From the NCBI RefSeq assembly GCF_024256385.1, contig NZ_JAMLFW010000003.1, forward strand, positions 172,600 to 236,599: 64,000 nucleotides of DNA, read 5' to 3'. The notes under the pieces were generated by a model, which worked only from the letters and a program-made list of their open reading frames with translations, searched no databases and was not told the origin of the DNA. Below, in pieces: positions 56,602 to 64,000 of the stretch; position 1 is the stretch's first letter, and the number at the start of each line of letters is the position of its first letter. A program made the translations under genes and the position numbers. The stretch comes from Anatilimnocola floriformis. Lineage in GTDB: Bacteria > Planctomycetota > Planctomycetia > Pirellulales > Pirellulaceae.

Positions 56602-59232
56602 TTAGCCCAGCCAGGTCGGTTCGACCTGGTAACCAAACTGGGCCGCTTCGCGCACGTGCTGCTGCAGTTGCGACTGACTCAAGCCGCGAATGCGAGCGGC
56701 TTCGGCTAGGCTGAAGCCCGCCGTGAGTGTCCGCCAGGTCCAGTAGTATTCCGGCAGCGAATCGTCGCCGTTCTTGGCGAACAGAGTTCCCGCTGGTTTC
56801 GCGGCTGGCGGAGTTGGCAGTTTCGGCGCGGACGGCTTCGGTTCAGCGACCTTTGGTTCAGGCTGCGGCGGCGGTGGAATTTTCGCCGGCTCGAACTTCG
56901 TCCCGCCAAACTTCACGGGAATCTCGAATTTTGGCTGCGGCGCTGTTTCGCGCAGGGCATCGAGCTCGGCAAAGGTCGGTGCGTACTCTTCTTCGTCATC
57001 GATTGGCGGCGGCTCGCGCCGGGGTGGCTCTTTGCGCGGCGGTTCGTGAACAGACTCTTTCGCAACCAGCGCTGTCGATGTTTTGACAAACGGCCCGACG
57101 GTTCGCAAACGATCGAGCAGCTCGCGCTCGACGGGCAAACTTTGCGTGAGCGGAATCGTGCCGCGCATCACCGCTTCGCCCTGCTCGGTGATTTCGATCA
57201 TCGGCCTGCCGCGCTCGTATTCCTCTTGCTTGAGCAGTCGCAAGCGCAATAGTGCGTCGACAATGGCGGTCACTTCGGGTTGCTTAAGCGTTTGCAGCAT
57301 GCCAAACGTGGGCAACCTTGCCAGGCCGAAACGGGTGACGTCTTTCGAAGTCGAACCGCAGAGCATTCGCACCAGCAGCCCTTTGCCAAAGCGGCCGTTG
57401 ATGCGGGCTGCGCCGCTGAGCACGATTCGCACCGCTTCGACCACGTGCTGATGCAACGCCGCTGGCTTGCTCGCGGCGCTGGCGTTGTTGCCGACGCTGC
57501 TGCCAGCCGCGAGCGAAACATCGCGCACGCCGCCGCAGTTGTCGCACAGGCCGCAGTCGCCGGGGCTCGCATCGCCGAAGTAATCGAGCACGGCCCGCTG
57601 TCGACAGCGGCCCGTCTCGGCATAGTCGATCATCTTGTCGAGCTTGGCGTACTCCGCTTCTTTGCGGCGGTTGGCTTCGACAAAATCGATCCCCAGCTCG
57701 TCGAAATCCTTATCGCGCTCCAGCATGTGAATGGCCCGCCCCCGAAACGGCGGCACATAGCTGAAGGCTTGCAGTTTGTTGAGCTCCTTGAGCGCGCGAT
57801 TGACAGCCGTCACTTCCATGTCGGCTTGCTTGGCCACGTAATCGGCCCGCATGAAGACTCGCTCGTTGCGAACCTCTCCCATCAGGCGCTCGATGACTTG
57901 CAGCACCTTGCGGGCGTTCTTCGCGTCGCGCGGCAGCAGGTCGACAAGCGTTGGCAGATCGCTATCGATACGGACCGCCCCCATATTCTGCCGCGAGTCG
58001 AGTCGTTCGAGCGCGCCGCATTGCTCCAGCAGTTTTTCGCAAGCGCTCACTCCCTCGTTGGAGATCGGCAGGTTGAGCGTTTCCTTGATGTCTTGCAGCG
58101 TGTGCTCGATGGGATCTTCTTCGAGCTCGCGCAGATAGTCGTACACGTCGGCGACGGTGTCCGGCGGCGGATACGAGCTGTCGATGAAGAATTCCTGGAT
58201 CTTCCGATCGGCCCAGCTATACAGCAGCACGCAGCGCGAACGCTCGCCATCGCGTCCCGCGCGGCCCGCTTCTTGATAGTAGGCTTCGAGACTGCCGGGA
58301 ATGTTGTAATGGACGACGAACCGCAGATCGCGCTTGTCGATGCCCATGCCGAAGGCGTTGGTGGCGACGATGATCTGCACGCGATCCGACATGAACGCTT
58401 CTTGCACGCTGCGGCGTTCATCGGGGGCGAGCCCCGCATGATAAAAGGCCACCTTGCGCTTCACGCCGGCTTCGGCGAGCATGTCGACCAGTTCGCCGCA
58501 GCGCTTGCGAGTCGCGGCGTAGATGATTCCCGCGCCGGACGTTTCTTCCAGAAACTCGAGCAGTTCGCGGCTCTTCTCGGCCTGGCTGTGGGCCGTGATG
58601 ACTTCGAAATGCAGATTCGTTCGGCGAAAACCCGTGATGAAGGTCTGCGGATCGCGCAGCTGAAGTTGCTTCAGCACATCCTCGCGCACGACGGGCGTGG
58701 CCGTTGCCGTGAGGGCGATGGTCGGCGGACTGCCGATTCGCTGTCGCAGTAAACCGAGGCGGGCGTAGTCGGGACGAAAGTCATGGCCCCATTCGCTGAT
58801 GCAGTGTGCTTCGTCGATGGCGAGGAGCTCGACGCGCGTTGATCGCAACTTTTCGGCAAACATCGAATTGCGAAGTCGCTCGGGCGCGATGTAGACCAGG
58901 CGATAATCGCCCGCCGCCATCCGGTCCATCCGCTCCCGCTGCTCAACGGGCGTGAGCGAGCTATTGATAAAAGTGGCACTAATGCCCAGCGACTGCAGGG
59001 CATCGACCTGATCCTTCATCAATGCGATGAGGGGCGAAACAACCAGCGTCAAACCGCTGCGGGCGATCGCCGGCAGTTGATAGCACAGGCTCTTGCCGCC
59101 GCCGGTCGGCATGATGCAGAGGCAATCCTGGCGCGCGAGCACCGCGCGAATCGCATCCTGTTGCCCCGGCCTGAATTGCCGCAGGCCAAAGGGCGCCAGG
59201 TAATCTTCGATATTAATGTCCGCCACATCCAT
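56602..59232 (-). CDS. recQ: ATP-dependent DNA helicase RecQ
   Basis: 876 residues. Helicase motifs: TGGGKS (43-48), DEAH (140-143, with DEAHCISEWGHDFRPDY), LTATATP, and QEAGRAGRDGERSRC with the arginine finger. The zinc-binding segment CRQRAV...CGLCDNC is at about 540-565. Winged-helix RQC region follows (GKGLLVRMLCGS). An insert of about 110 residues rich in Pro (REPPPIDDEEEYAP...) separates this from a C-terminal HTH-type domain (SLAEAARIRGLSQSQLQQHV), longer than the 610-residue E. coli RecQ. No HRDC domain is clear. Unwinds DNA in recombination and repair. It converges on the giant gene with an 18-bp gap. Confidence 0.93.
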   Translation of the reverse strand: MDVADINIEDYLAPFGLRQFRPGQQDAIRAVLARQDCLCIMPTGGGKSLCYQLPAIARSGLTLVVSPLIALMKDQVDALQSLGISATFINSSLTPVEQRERMDRMAAGDYRLVYIAPERLRNSMFAEKLRSTRVELLAIDEAHCISEWGHDFRPDYARLGLLRQRIGSPPTIALTATATPVVREDVLKQLQLRDPQTFITGFRRTNLHFEVITAHSQAEKSRELLEFLEETSGAGIIYAATRKRCGELVDMLAEAGVKRKVAFYHAGLAPDERRSVQEAFMSDRVQIIVATNAFGMGIDKRDLRFVVHYNIPGSLEAYYQEAGRAGRDGERSRCVLLYSWADRKIQEFFIDSSYPPPDTVADVYDYLRELEEDPIEHTLQDIKETLNLPISNEGVSACEKLLEQCGALERLDSRQNMGAVRIDSDLPTLVDLLPRDAKNARKVLQVIERLMGEVRNERVFMRADYVAKQADMEVTAVNRALKELNKLQAFSYVPPFRGRAIHMLERDKDFDELGIDFVEANRRKEAEYAKLDKMIDYAETGRCRQRAVLDYFGDASPGDCGLCDNCGGVRDVSLAAGSSVGNNASAASKPAALHQHVVEAVRIVLSGAARINGRFGKGLLVRMLCGSTSKDVTRFGLARLPTFGMLQTLKQPEVTAIVDALLRLRLLKQEEYERGRPMIEITEQGEAVMRGTIPLTQSLPVERELLDRLRTVGPFVKTSTALVAKESVHEPPRKEPPRREPPPIDDEEEYAPTFAELDALRETAPQPKFEIPVKFGGTKFEPAKIPPPPQPEPKVAEPKPSAPKLPTPPAAKPAGTLFAKNGDDSLPEYYWTWRTLTAGFSLAEAARIRGLSQSQLQQHVREAAQFGYQVEPTWLG

Positions 59233-59301
59233 GGGTCGATTGTAGCGGAAAGTCGGCCGCTAATAGCTCTCGGCTCGACCAGAGCGGTTCACCGCCGCAG
59301 T

Positions 59302-59688
59302 TCACACTTGGTAATCGTACGCGCCGACATACTCCAACGAACAATCGCTCGGCCGCGCTACGCGGTTTGGAGCGAAAACGCAAATCGCGGAGTCGGCCAC
59401 GCGGTCGCCCTCAACCTTCGCCAACCACTGTTCGACATAAGAAGCCTCAGCCAGCAGCGTAGAGAGGGGCAGCGGCTCTCCTTTGTAGATTGCCTCAATG
59501 CAGCCCGGTTCGTAGCGGCTTAGTCCGACTTCTTCCATAAACGGCGATGGCACGGGGTCGTCGTCACCATCTTCGTCTTCATCGTCATCGCTCTCTTCGT
59601 CTTCGGGATACGTCTCGTCGATGAACTCGCGCATCTCTGCGAAGGACTTAAACCGCCCGGTGCTGATAAAGATGTGGACCTTATTCAA
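59302..59688 (-). CDS. Imm22-like (DUF4284) acidic protein
   Basis: 128 residues from a TTG at 59688, selected because AAGGAG lies 8 nt upstream and the resulting N-terminus (NKVHIFISTGRFKSFAEMRE) matches the expected family start. Residues about 35-50 are a run of Asp/Glu (EESDDDEDEDGDDD). Then SPFMEEVGLSRYEPGCIEAI, LLAEASYVEQWLAKVEGD and VFAPNRVARPSD. I associate this pattern with the immunity protein 22 family, which neutralises toxins of polymorphic or contact systems. No toxin gene is adjacent. An orphan immunity or a different acidic binding protein are both possible. Confidence 0.5.
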   Translation of the reverse strand: MNKVHIFISTGRFKSFAEMREFIDETYPEDEESDDDEDEDGDDDPVPSPFMEEVGLSRYEPGCIEAIYKGEPLPLSTLLAEASYVEQWLAKVEGDRVADSAICVFAPNRVARPSDCSLEYVGAYDYQV

Positions 59689-59696
59689 GGGACATG

Positions 59697-59702
59697 CTCC
59701 TT
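59697..59702 (-). promoter_or_regulatory. Shine-Dalgarno deciding a TTG start
   Basis: Leftward AAGGAG (59702-59697) with 8 nt before the TTG at 59688. It is the only strong ribosome-binding site near the Imm22-like gene, while an alternative GTG at 59715 lies upstream of it and lacks one. Confidence 0.5.
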
Positions 59703-59824
59703 CAAGTTGATGCACCTGCGCGACTGATCTGCCGACAGTTGAATTGGTCGAGCGCTGAATGTCAACGAAACGAAAAGGTCCGGGAATTTTGCGTTGCCCG
59801 CCCCTTGGGGTAAGCTACTGAGCT

Positions 59825-62149
59825 ATGGCCATGCCTCGCATTTCGCTGTTGATTCTTCTGGCAGTCTCGCTGCTTGCCTTCGCGCAATGCGTGCGCGCCG
59901 CCGACGGAGATAGCGAGGCCGGGTTGCAGCTCTTTCGCGCTGAGATCGAGCCCGCGCTGAAGACGCACTGCTATCGCTGCCACAGCGCGCAAGCGACGCC
60001 GCTGGAAGGTAGTTTGCGACTCGATCATCGCGAGGGAGTTCGCCGTGGCGGCGACAGCGGCCCAGCCGTCGTCCTCGGCAAACCGGCAGATAGTTTGCTC
60101 GTGCAAGCGCTCCGGCACGAAGGGCTCGAGATGCCGCCGAAGCAACCGAAGTTGCCGGACGCGACCATCGCTCATTTCGTGCGCTGGATCGAGCTCGGCG
60201 CACCCGACCCGCGCGATGCGCCGGCGGAAATCGCCGAAACCTGGCCAGCCGCCGCTCGGCAGCACTGGGCTTTTCAACCGATTCGTTTGCCCGCCGTTCC
60301 CACAGTGCGGCAGGCCGGTGAAAACGCTGTCGATGCCTTCGTGCGCGAGCGGTTGGAGCAAAAGGACTGGGAGTCGGCCCCCGCCGCGTCGCGCCGCGAA
60401 CTCATTCGCCGGTTGTCTTTTGATTTGACCGGGCTGCCGCCAGCGCCCACCGAGATCGAACGATTTGAGAACGACCGCGCGCCCGATGCTTATGAACAGC
60501 TCGTTGATGAACTCCTCTCCCGGCCGCAGTTCGGCGAGCGGCAGGCCCAGCATTGGCTCGATGTGGTGCGTTATGCCGAGAGCGAGGGCTACGAATACGA
60601 CCGCCATCTGCCCGATGCCTGGCGGTATCGTGATTATGTGGCCCGCGCGTTCAATCGCGACAAACCCTTCGATCAGTTTGTCGCCGAGCAAATCGCCGGT
60701 GACGAGATCGGGCCAAACGATCACGAGGCGCTGACGGCTTCGATCTTTCATCGCCTCGGTCCTGTGCGGCGGAATGCCGGCAATCCTGATATTGCCCTCA
60801 GTCGAAACGAAGTGCTTACCGAGCGGACCGACATCATCGGCGCAGCGTTTCTCGGTTTGTCGGTCGGCTGTGCGCGCTGTCACAATCACAAACTCGAGCC
60901 GATTTCGCAGCGCGACTATTACCGCCTGCAAGCCTATTTCGCCGCAACGCAGGAACACAATATCTCTCTGGCCTCGACGGCCGATCAGCAGGCTTGGGAG
61001 GCCGAAACCAAACGCGTCAAAGCCGAGATGGATAAAGTAAAAGTCGTTCTGCGCACGAAGACCGGCGAGGAACGCGCCAAGCTGCAGGCCCAGTTCGATG
61101 CCATCGAAGAAACCTTACCGCCGCTGCTCGCGACGATTCCAGCCACTGCAAATGATCTGTCGCAGCGCACGCCGATCCATGTGCTGCGCCGAGGAGTTTG
61201 GGAGCAAAAGCTGGCCGCTGTTGGTCCTCGGCCGCCGAGCATTCTCGTGCCGTCCGAATCGGCGGAATTGCCTGCCGATACGAGTCAACCGCGAACGCAA
61301 CTGGCTCGCTGGCTCACGGATCCGCAGAACCCGCTGCTCGCGCGGGTGTATATCAATCGTCTGTGGCAAAGTCACTTCGGCGTCGGCCTCGTGAAAACAG
61401 CCAACGATTTCGGCACCCGCGGCGAACGGCCAAGTCATCCCGAGTTGCTCGATTGGTTATCGGCGAGCTTGATCGAGAAGGGCTTTGAAGCGAAGGGGAT
61501 TCAGCGGGCGATCGTTACCTCGAGCACTTATCGCCAGACGAGTCACGTGCTGAACCGAAAAACGCAAGAGACGCTCGATCCGGAGAATCGCTTGCTGTGG
61601 AAGTTCAATCGGCGGCGCCTCTCTGCCGAAGAACTGCGCGATGCAATGCTCGCCACGGCGGGGCGATTGAACCTGCAAGTCGGCGGCTCGAGCGTCATGC
61701 TGCCAGTCGATGAGCAGTTGGTGAATCAACTTTACAAACCATCGCAGTGGCAGGTGGCTCGGCCCGCCCAGCACGATCGGCGGTCGCTCTATTTGATTAC
61801 CAAACGCAACTTGCGACTGCCGTTTTTGGAAACCTTCGATGGCCCGGCGCTGTTGGCCAGTTGCGCTCGGCGCGAATCGAGCACGCACGCGCCGCAGGCT
61901 CTGGAACTGCTCAACGGCAGCACTTCCAACGAGTTGGCCAAGTCGTTTGCAACTCGCTTGTCGTCTTTCGCTCCGCGAAAGAACGCGTCTTCTCCCTCCG
62001 AGACAGTCAAAGCTGCCTTCCAACTCGCGCTAGGCCGCGAACCGACCGCGAAAGAACTGCAAACCTCTTTGGAGTTCCTCGCCGAAGGCACGCTCGAAGA
62101 ATTTGCCCTCGCACTCTTCAACTTGAACGACTTTGCGTATGTTCCCTGA
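59825..62149 (+). CDS. DUF1549/DUF1553 haem-motif protein, second copy
   Basis: 774 residues. Signal peptide ISLLILLAVSLLAFAQCVRA. A PSCyt1-type N-terminal domain has CYRCH at C48-H52 and a LEMPPKQPKLPD segment (axial Met candidate); DUF1549 follows with CARCHNHKLEP at C349-H353; then DUF1553 (NRLWQSHFGVGLVKTANDFG to LNDFAYVP). A helical insert with coiled-coil character (about 390-440, VKAEMDKVKVVLRTKTGEER) lies between them. It lacks the Ig-like N-terminal region of the first copy and is followed by a DUF1501 gene with an 11-bp overlap. Probably periplasmic; biochemical role unknown. Confidence 0.88.
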   Translation: MAMPRISLLILLAVSLLAFAQCVRAADGDSEAGLQLFRAEIEPALKTHCYRCHSAQATPLEGSLRLDHREGVRRGGDSGPAVVLGKPADSLLVQALRHEGLEMPPKQPKLPDATIAHFVRWIELGAPDPRDAPAEIAETWPAAARQHWAFQPIRLPAVPTVRQAGENAVDAFVRERLEQKDWESAPAASRRELIRRLSFDLTGLPPAPTEIERFENDRAPDAYEQLVDELLSRPQFGERQAQHWLDVVRYAESEGYEYDRHLPDAWRYRDYVARAFNRDKPFDQFVAEQIAGDEIGPNDHEALTASIFHRLGPVRRNAGNPDIALSRNEVLTERTDIIGAAFLGLSVGCARCHNHKLEPISQRDYYRLQAYFAATQEHNISLASTADQQAWEAETKRVKAEMDKVKVVLRTKTGEERAKLQAQFDAIEETLPPLLATIPATANDLSQRTPIHVLRRGVWEQKLAAVGPRPPSILVPSESAELPADTSQPRTQLARWLTDPQNPLLARVYINRLWQSHFGVGLVKTANDFGTRGERPSHPELLDWLSASLIEKGFEAKGIQRAIVTSSTYRQTSHVLNRKTQETLDPENRLLWKFNRRRLSAEELRDAMLATAGRLNLQVGGSSVMLPVDEQLVNQLYKPSQWQVARPAQHDRRSLYLITKRNLRLPFLETFDGPALLASCARRESSTHAPQALELLNGSTSNELAKSFATRLSSFAPRKNASSPSETVKAAFQLALGREPTAKELQTSLEFLAEGTLEEFALALFNLNDFAYVP

Positions 62150-63560
62150 TTCGCCGCTCCACTCCCGACCAACGCGAACTCGCCGTGAGTTTGTCCGCGA
62201 TGCCTTTTGCGGCTTCGGCGGACTGGCAGTGTCGTCGCTGCTGCGCGAGGAAGAGGTGCGCGCTGCGGGAGCCACGACGAAGCAACCCCATTTCAAACCG
62301 CGCGCGAAGTCGGTCATCTTTCTGTTCATGGCCGGCGGGCCAAGCCATCTCGAAACATTCGATCCCAAGCCGCTCCTCAACAAGCTCGATGGCCAACCGC
62401 GACCGGCGGCGTTTGGCGAAGCGAAATATCAGTTCATCAATCGCGACGCCAAGATCCTCGGCACGCAGCGGAAGTTTAAACAGTACGGCGACAGCGGCAC
62501 CTGGATCTCCGATCTCTTTCCGCACACAGCCCGGTGCGTCGACGATCTCGCGGTCATCCGTTCTTGTCACGGCGACATGGTGGTTCACTCGGCTGCCCAG
62601 TACGAACTTTTCTCCGGACGCTTGACGCCCGGCTTTCCCAGCATGGGAAGTTGGATTTTGTACGGCCTCGGCGCCGAGACGCAATCGTTGCCGGCATACG
62701 TCGTGCTGCCTGATCCGAAAGGCGCGCTCGAAGCGGGCCAGCCGATGTACATGCATGGCTTCCTGCCGGCCGCGCTCCAGCCGACGATGTTTCGCCCCGG
62801 TGATCGTCCGGTGCTGAATCTTGACTTGCCGAAGAACGTCGCGGCAGGGACACGACGAAGGACTGGCCAACTCATTCGCGATCTGAACACCGCCACGCTC
62901 GATCCTGCTGATGAAGAGTTTCACGCGCGGATCAATGCCTATGATCTGGCATTCAAAATGCAAAGCGAAGCGCCGGAAGTGCTCGACCTGTCGCAAGAGA
63001 CGCACGAAACGCTCGAACTGTACGGCGTGGGAAAAGAGCCGACGCACGACTACGGCCGGCGCTGCCTGCTCGCGCGCAAACTCGTCGAGCAGGGTGTGCG
63101 CTTCGTCTGCGTCGTGGCTGGCGGTGGGCCGGGGAACATGCAATGGGATGCCCACGGCGACATTGAGGAAAATCATCTCCGCAAGGCAGCCGAAACCGAT
63201 CAGCCGGTCGCGGCGTTGCTCACCGATCTGAAACGCCGCGGCTTGCTCGATGACACCCTCGTCCTCTGGGGCGGCGAATTCGGCCGTTCACCCGAAGCGG
63301 AATCCGGCAAGGGGCGCGACCATCACAACCTGGGCTTCAGCATGTGGCTGGCCGGCGGCGGAGTGCGCGGCGGCCATGTCGTCGGCGCGACCGACGACAT
63401 CGGCCTGCGGGCCGTCGACAAGCCGTACCACTTCCGCGACATCCACACGACCATCCTCCATCAGCTTGGTCTCGACCAACATCGGCTGACCTATCCACAC
63501 CTCGGCCGGAATGAACGGCTGACATTCGTGGAAGGTAAAGTGATTCGCGAGATTGTGTGA
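62139..63560 (+). CDS. DUF1501 domain protein, second copy
   Basis: 473 residues from ATG 62139; an upstream TTG is less likely. N-terminus RPTRTRREFVRDAFCGFGGL is Tat-like (twin Arg then a short hydrophobic run). DUF1501 landmarks: FMAGGPSHLETFDPKPL near 65, SMGSWILYGLG, HDYGRRCLLARKLVEQGVRF, WDAHGDIEENH, GGEFGRSPEAESGKGRDHHN and SMWLAGGGVRGG. It retains more of the family's Asp/His residues than the first copy. It overlaps the DUF1549/DUF1553 gene by 11 bp, so the pair is translationally coupled. Function unknown. Confidence 0.88.
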   Translation: MFPDSPLHSRPTRTRREFVRDAFCGFGGLAVSSLLREEEVRAAGATTKQPHFKPRAKSVIFLFMAGGPSHLETFDPKPLLNKLDGQPRPAAFGEAKYQFINRDAKILGTQRKFKQYGDSGTWISDLFPHTARCVDDLAVIRSCHGDMVVHSAAQYELFSGRLTPGFPSMGSWILYGLGAETQSLPAYVVLPDPKGALEAGQPMYMHGFLPAALQPTMFRPGDRPVLNLDLPKNVAAGTRRRTGQLIRDLNTATLDPADEEFHARINAYDLAFKMQSEAPEVLDLSQETHETLELYGVGKEPTHDYGRRCLLARKLVEQGVRFVCVVAGGGPGNMQWDAHGDIEENHLRKAAETDQPVAALLTDLKRRGLLDDTLVLWGGEFGRSPEAESGKGRDHHNLGFSMWLAGGGVRGGHVVGATDDIGLRAVDKPYHFRDIHTTILHQLGLDQHRLTYPHLGRNERLTFVEGKVIREIV

Positions 63561-63567
63561 GCACAGC

Positions 63568-63808
63568 GTCGTCGAATACTCCGTATTCGATGGGTTGGCG
63601 TCAAACAGCAACTCCCCAAGGAATGAGCTCCGCGAAATTCCGGCTTCGGCGCGGGGACGGAAGTTCGGACATGGAAGCGCGAGTGCATCGCCGCGGATCA
63701 CAAGCCGCTGCGAAATCAACTCGCCGAACTTGCTGGAATTTCGCTGGCGCTGATTCCAGCGAGCCTCGGCTTTCGGCCGCCACCACCGAATACGGAGTAT
63801 TCGGCGAC
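63568..63808. mobile_element. MITE-like element with 26-bp inverted ends (candidate)
   Basis: 63568-63593 and 63783-63808 are inverted copies of each other at 24 of 26 positions; the core GAATACTCCGTATTC is itself a palindrome. They enclose 189 bp with no convincing coding sequence. No target-site duplication is obvious. It might be a non-autonomous element or one of the palindromic planctomycete intergenic repeats. It sits just after the second DUF1501 gene. Confidence 0.4.
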
Positions 63809-63826
63809 ATAGTCGTCTTCTTACTC

Positions 63827-63867
63827 CCTCGCCCCGGTACTCCGGGGAGAGGGTTGGGGTGAGGGGC
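63827..63867. repeat. 41-bp intergenic repeat, copy 2
   Basis: Exact match over 41 bp, in the same orientation, to 37314-37354. It lies 18 bp after the inverted-repeat element at 63568-63808 and, like copy 1, outside coding sequence. Confidence 0.7.
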
Positions 63868-64000
63868 TGGGAGCTTAGAGTGCCTCTACTTGGCAGATAG
63901 TTTTGCTGAGTGTCTCAGGAGATGCATCGTTAGTTAGTTCGCAATGGCGGTGTATTTATTATGTCATTTAGTTGACAACCGTCCACTATATCGCGAAAAT
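63868..64000. other. A+T-richer window-end sequence, nothing recognised
   Basis: 133 bp with visibly more A+T than the rest (for example TGTATTTATTATGTCATTTAG near 63950). I see no gene, tRNA or repeat in it. It could be the start of another intergenic or accessory region beyond the window. Confidence 0.3.

Noticed and set aside
56583..56602. Possible two-way terminator between the giant gene and recQ
   Set aside because: Only a 5-bp TGGGC/GCCCA stem without a T-run is visible; too weak to report.
63557..63862. Short open frame crossing the MITE-like element and repeat
   Set aside because: Its sequence comes from the repeats themselves and has no protein-like motif.

Overview
The window looks like chromosome of a planctomycete, probably of the Pirellulales (order inferred from gene style, not from a marker gene). 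The main signs are secreted proteins that combine c-type haem motifs with DUF1549/DUF1553, their DUF1501 partners with Tat-like N-termini, two DUF1559 pseudopilin-like proteins, small regulatory-like lipoproteins, and very large signal-peptide-bearing proteins with almost no characterised relatives. Base composition is about 60% G+C over most of the window. I saw no rRNA, tRNA or CRISPR array.

Layout. 1-3,320: a secreted serine hydrolase cut off by the window edge, a nested inverted repeat, and a UbiD-family decarboxylase. 3,324-12,410: a leftward cluster of four secreted proteins (DUF1501, PPC-domain protein, DUF1549/DUF1553 haem protein, haem c-WD40-coiled-coil protein) with a promoter-like sequence upstream and a terminator-like hairpin after the first gene. 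12,734-19,911: a lipoprotein, a DUF1559 pseudopilin, a metallo-beta-lactamase-fold protein, phosphatidylglycerophosphatase A, unknown secreted proteins and an M50 membrane protease. 20,113-23,885: a protein with two peptidase S51 domains and a two-gene ABC transporter.

23,900-26,800 stands out. It is visibly A+T-richer than its neighbours and opens with a near-consensus TTGACA-N17-TATGAT promoter. It holds three tightly coupled genes: a small unrecognised protein in toxin position, an MqsA-type zinc-finger/HTH antitoxin-like regulator, and a KGGVGR-variant ParA/MinD-like ATPase with a helical-repeat tail. I read it as a horizontally acquired toxin-antitoxin or defence-like module and the best candidate for an undescribed system here.

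27,352-44,360 is mostly housekeeping: a PfkB kinase, a second DUF1559/HEAT-lipoprotein pair, an old-yellow-enzyme-type oxidoreductase, a polysaccharide or lipid cluster (polyprenyl glycosylphosphotransferase, two extended SDRs and a divergent YghO-like acyltransferase), tyrA-purL, a CbiX-type chelatase, a TIM-barrel isomerase-like protein and lineage-specific membrane proteins. 44,697-56,583 encodes two translationally coupled giant proteins (1,195 and 2,768 residues) that share a duplicated module; the larger appears to be a fusion of two ancestral proteins because a signal-peptide-like segment is buried in its middle. The window ends with a RecQ helicase, an Imm22-like protein, a second DUF1549/DUF1553-DUF1501 pair and repeat-rich non-coding DNA.

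Several families of palindromic or inverted intergenic repeats are scattered through the window, including a 41-bp sequence present in two identical copies 26 kb apart.
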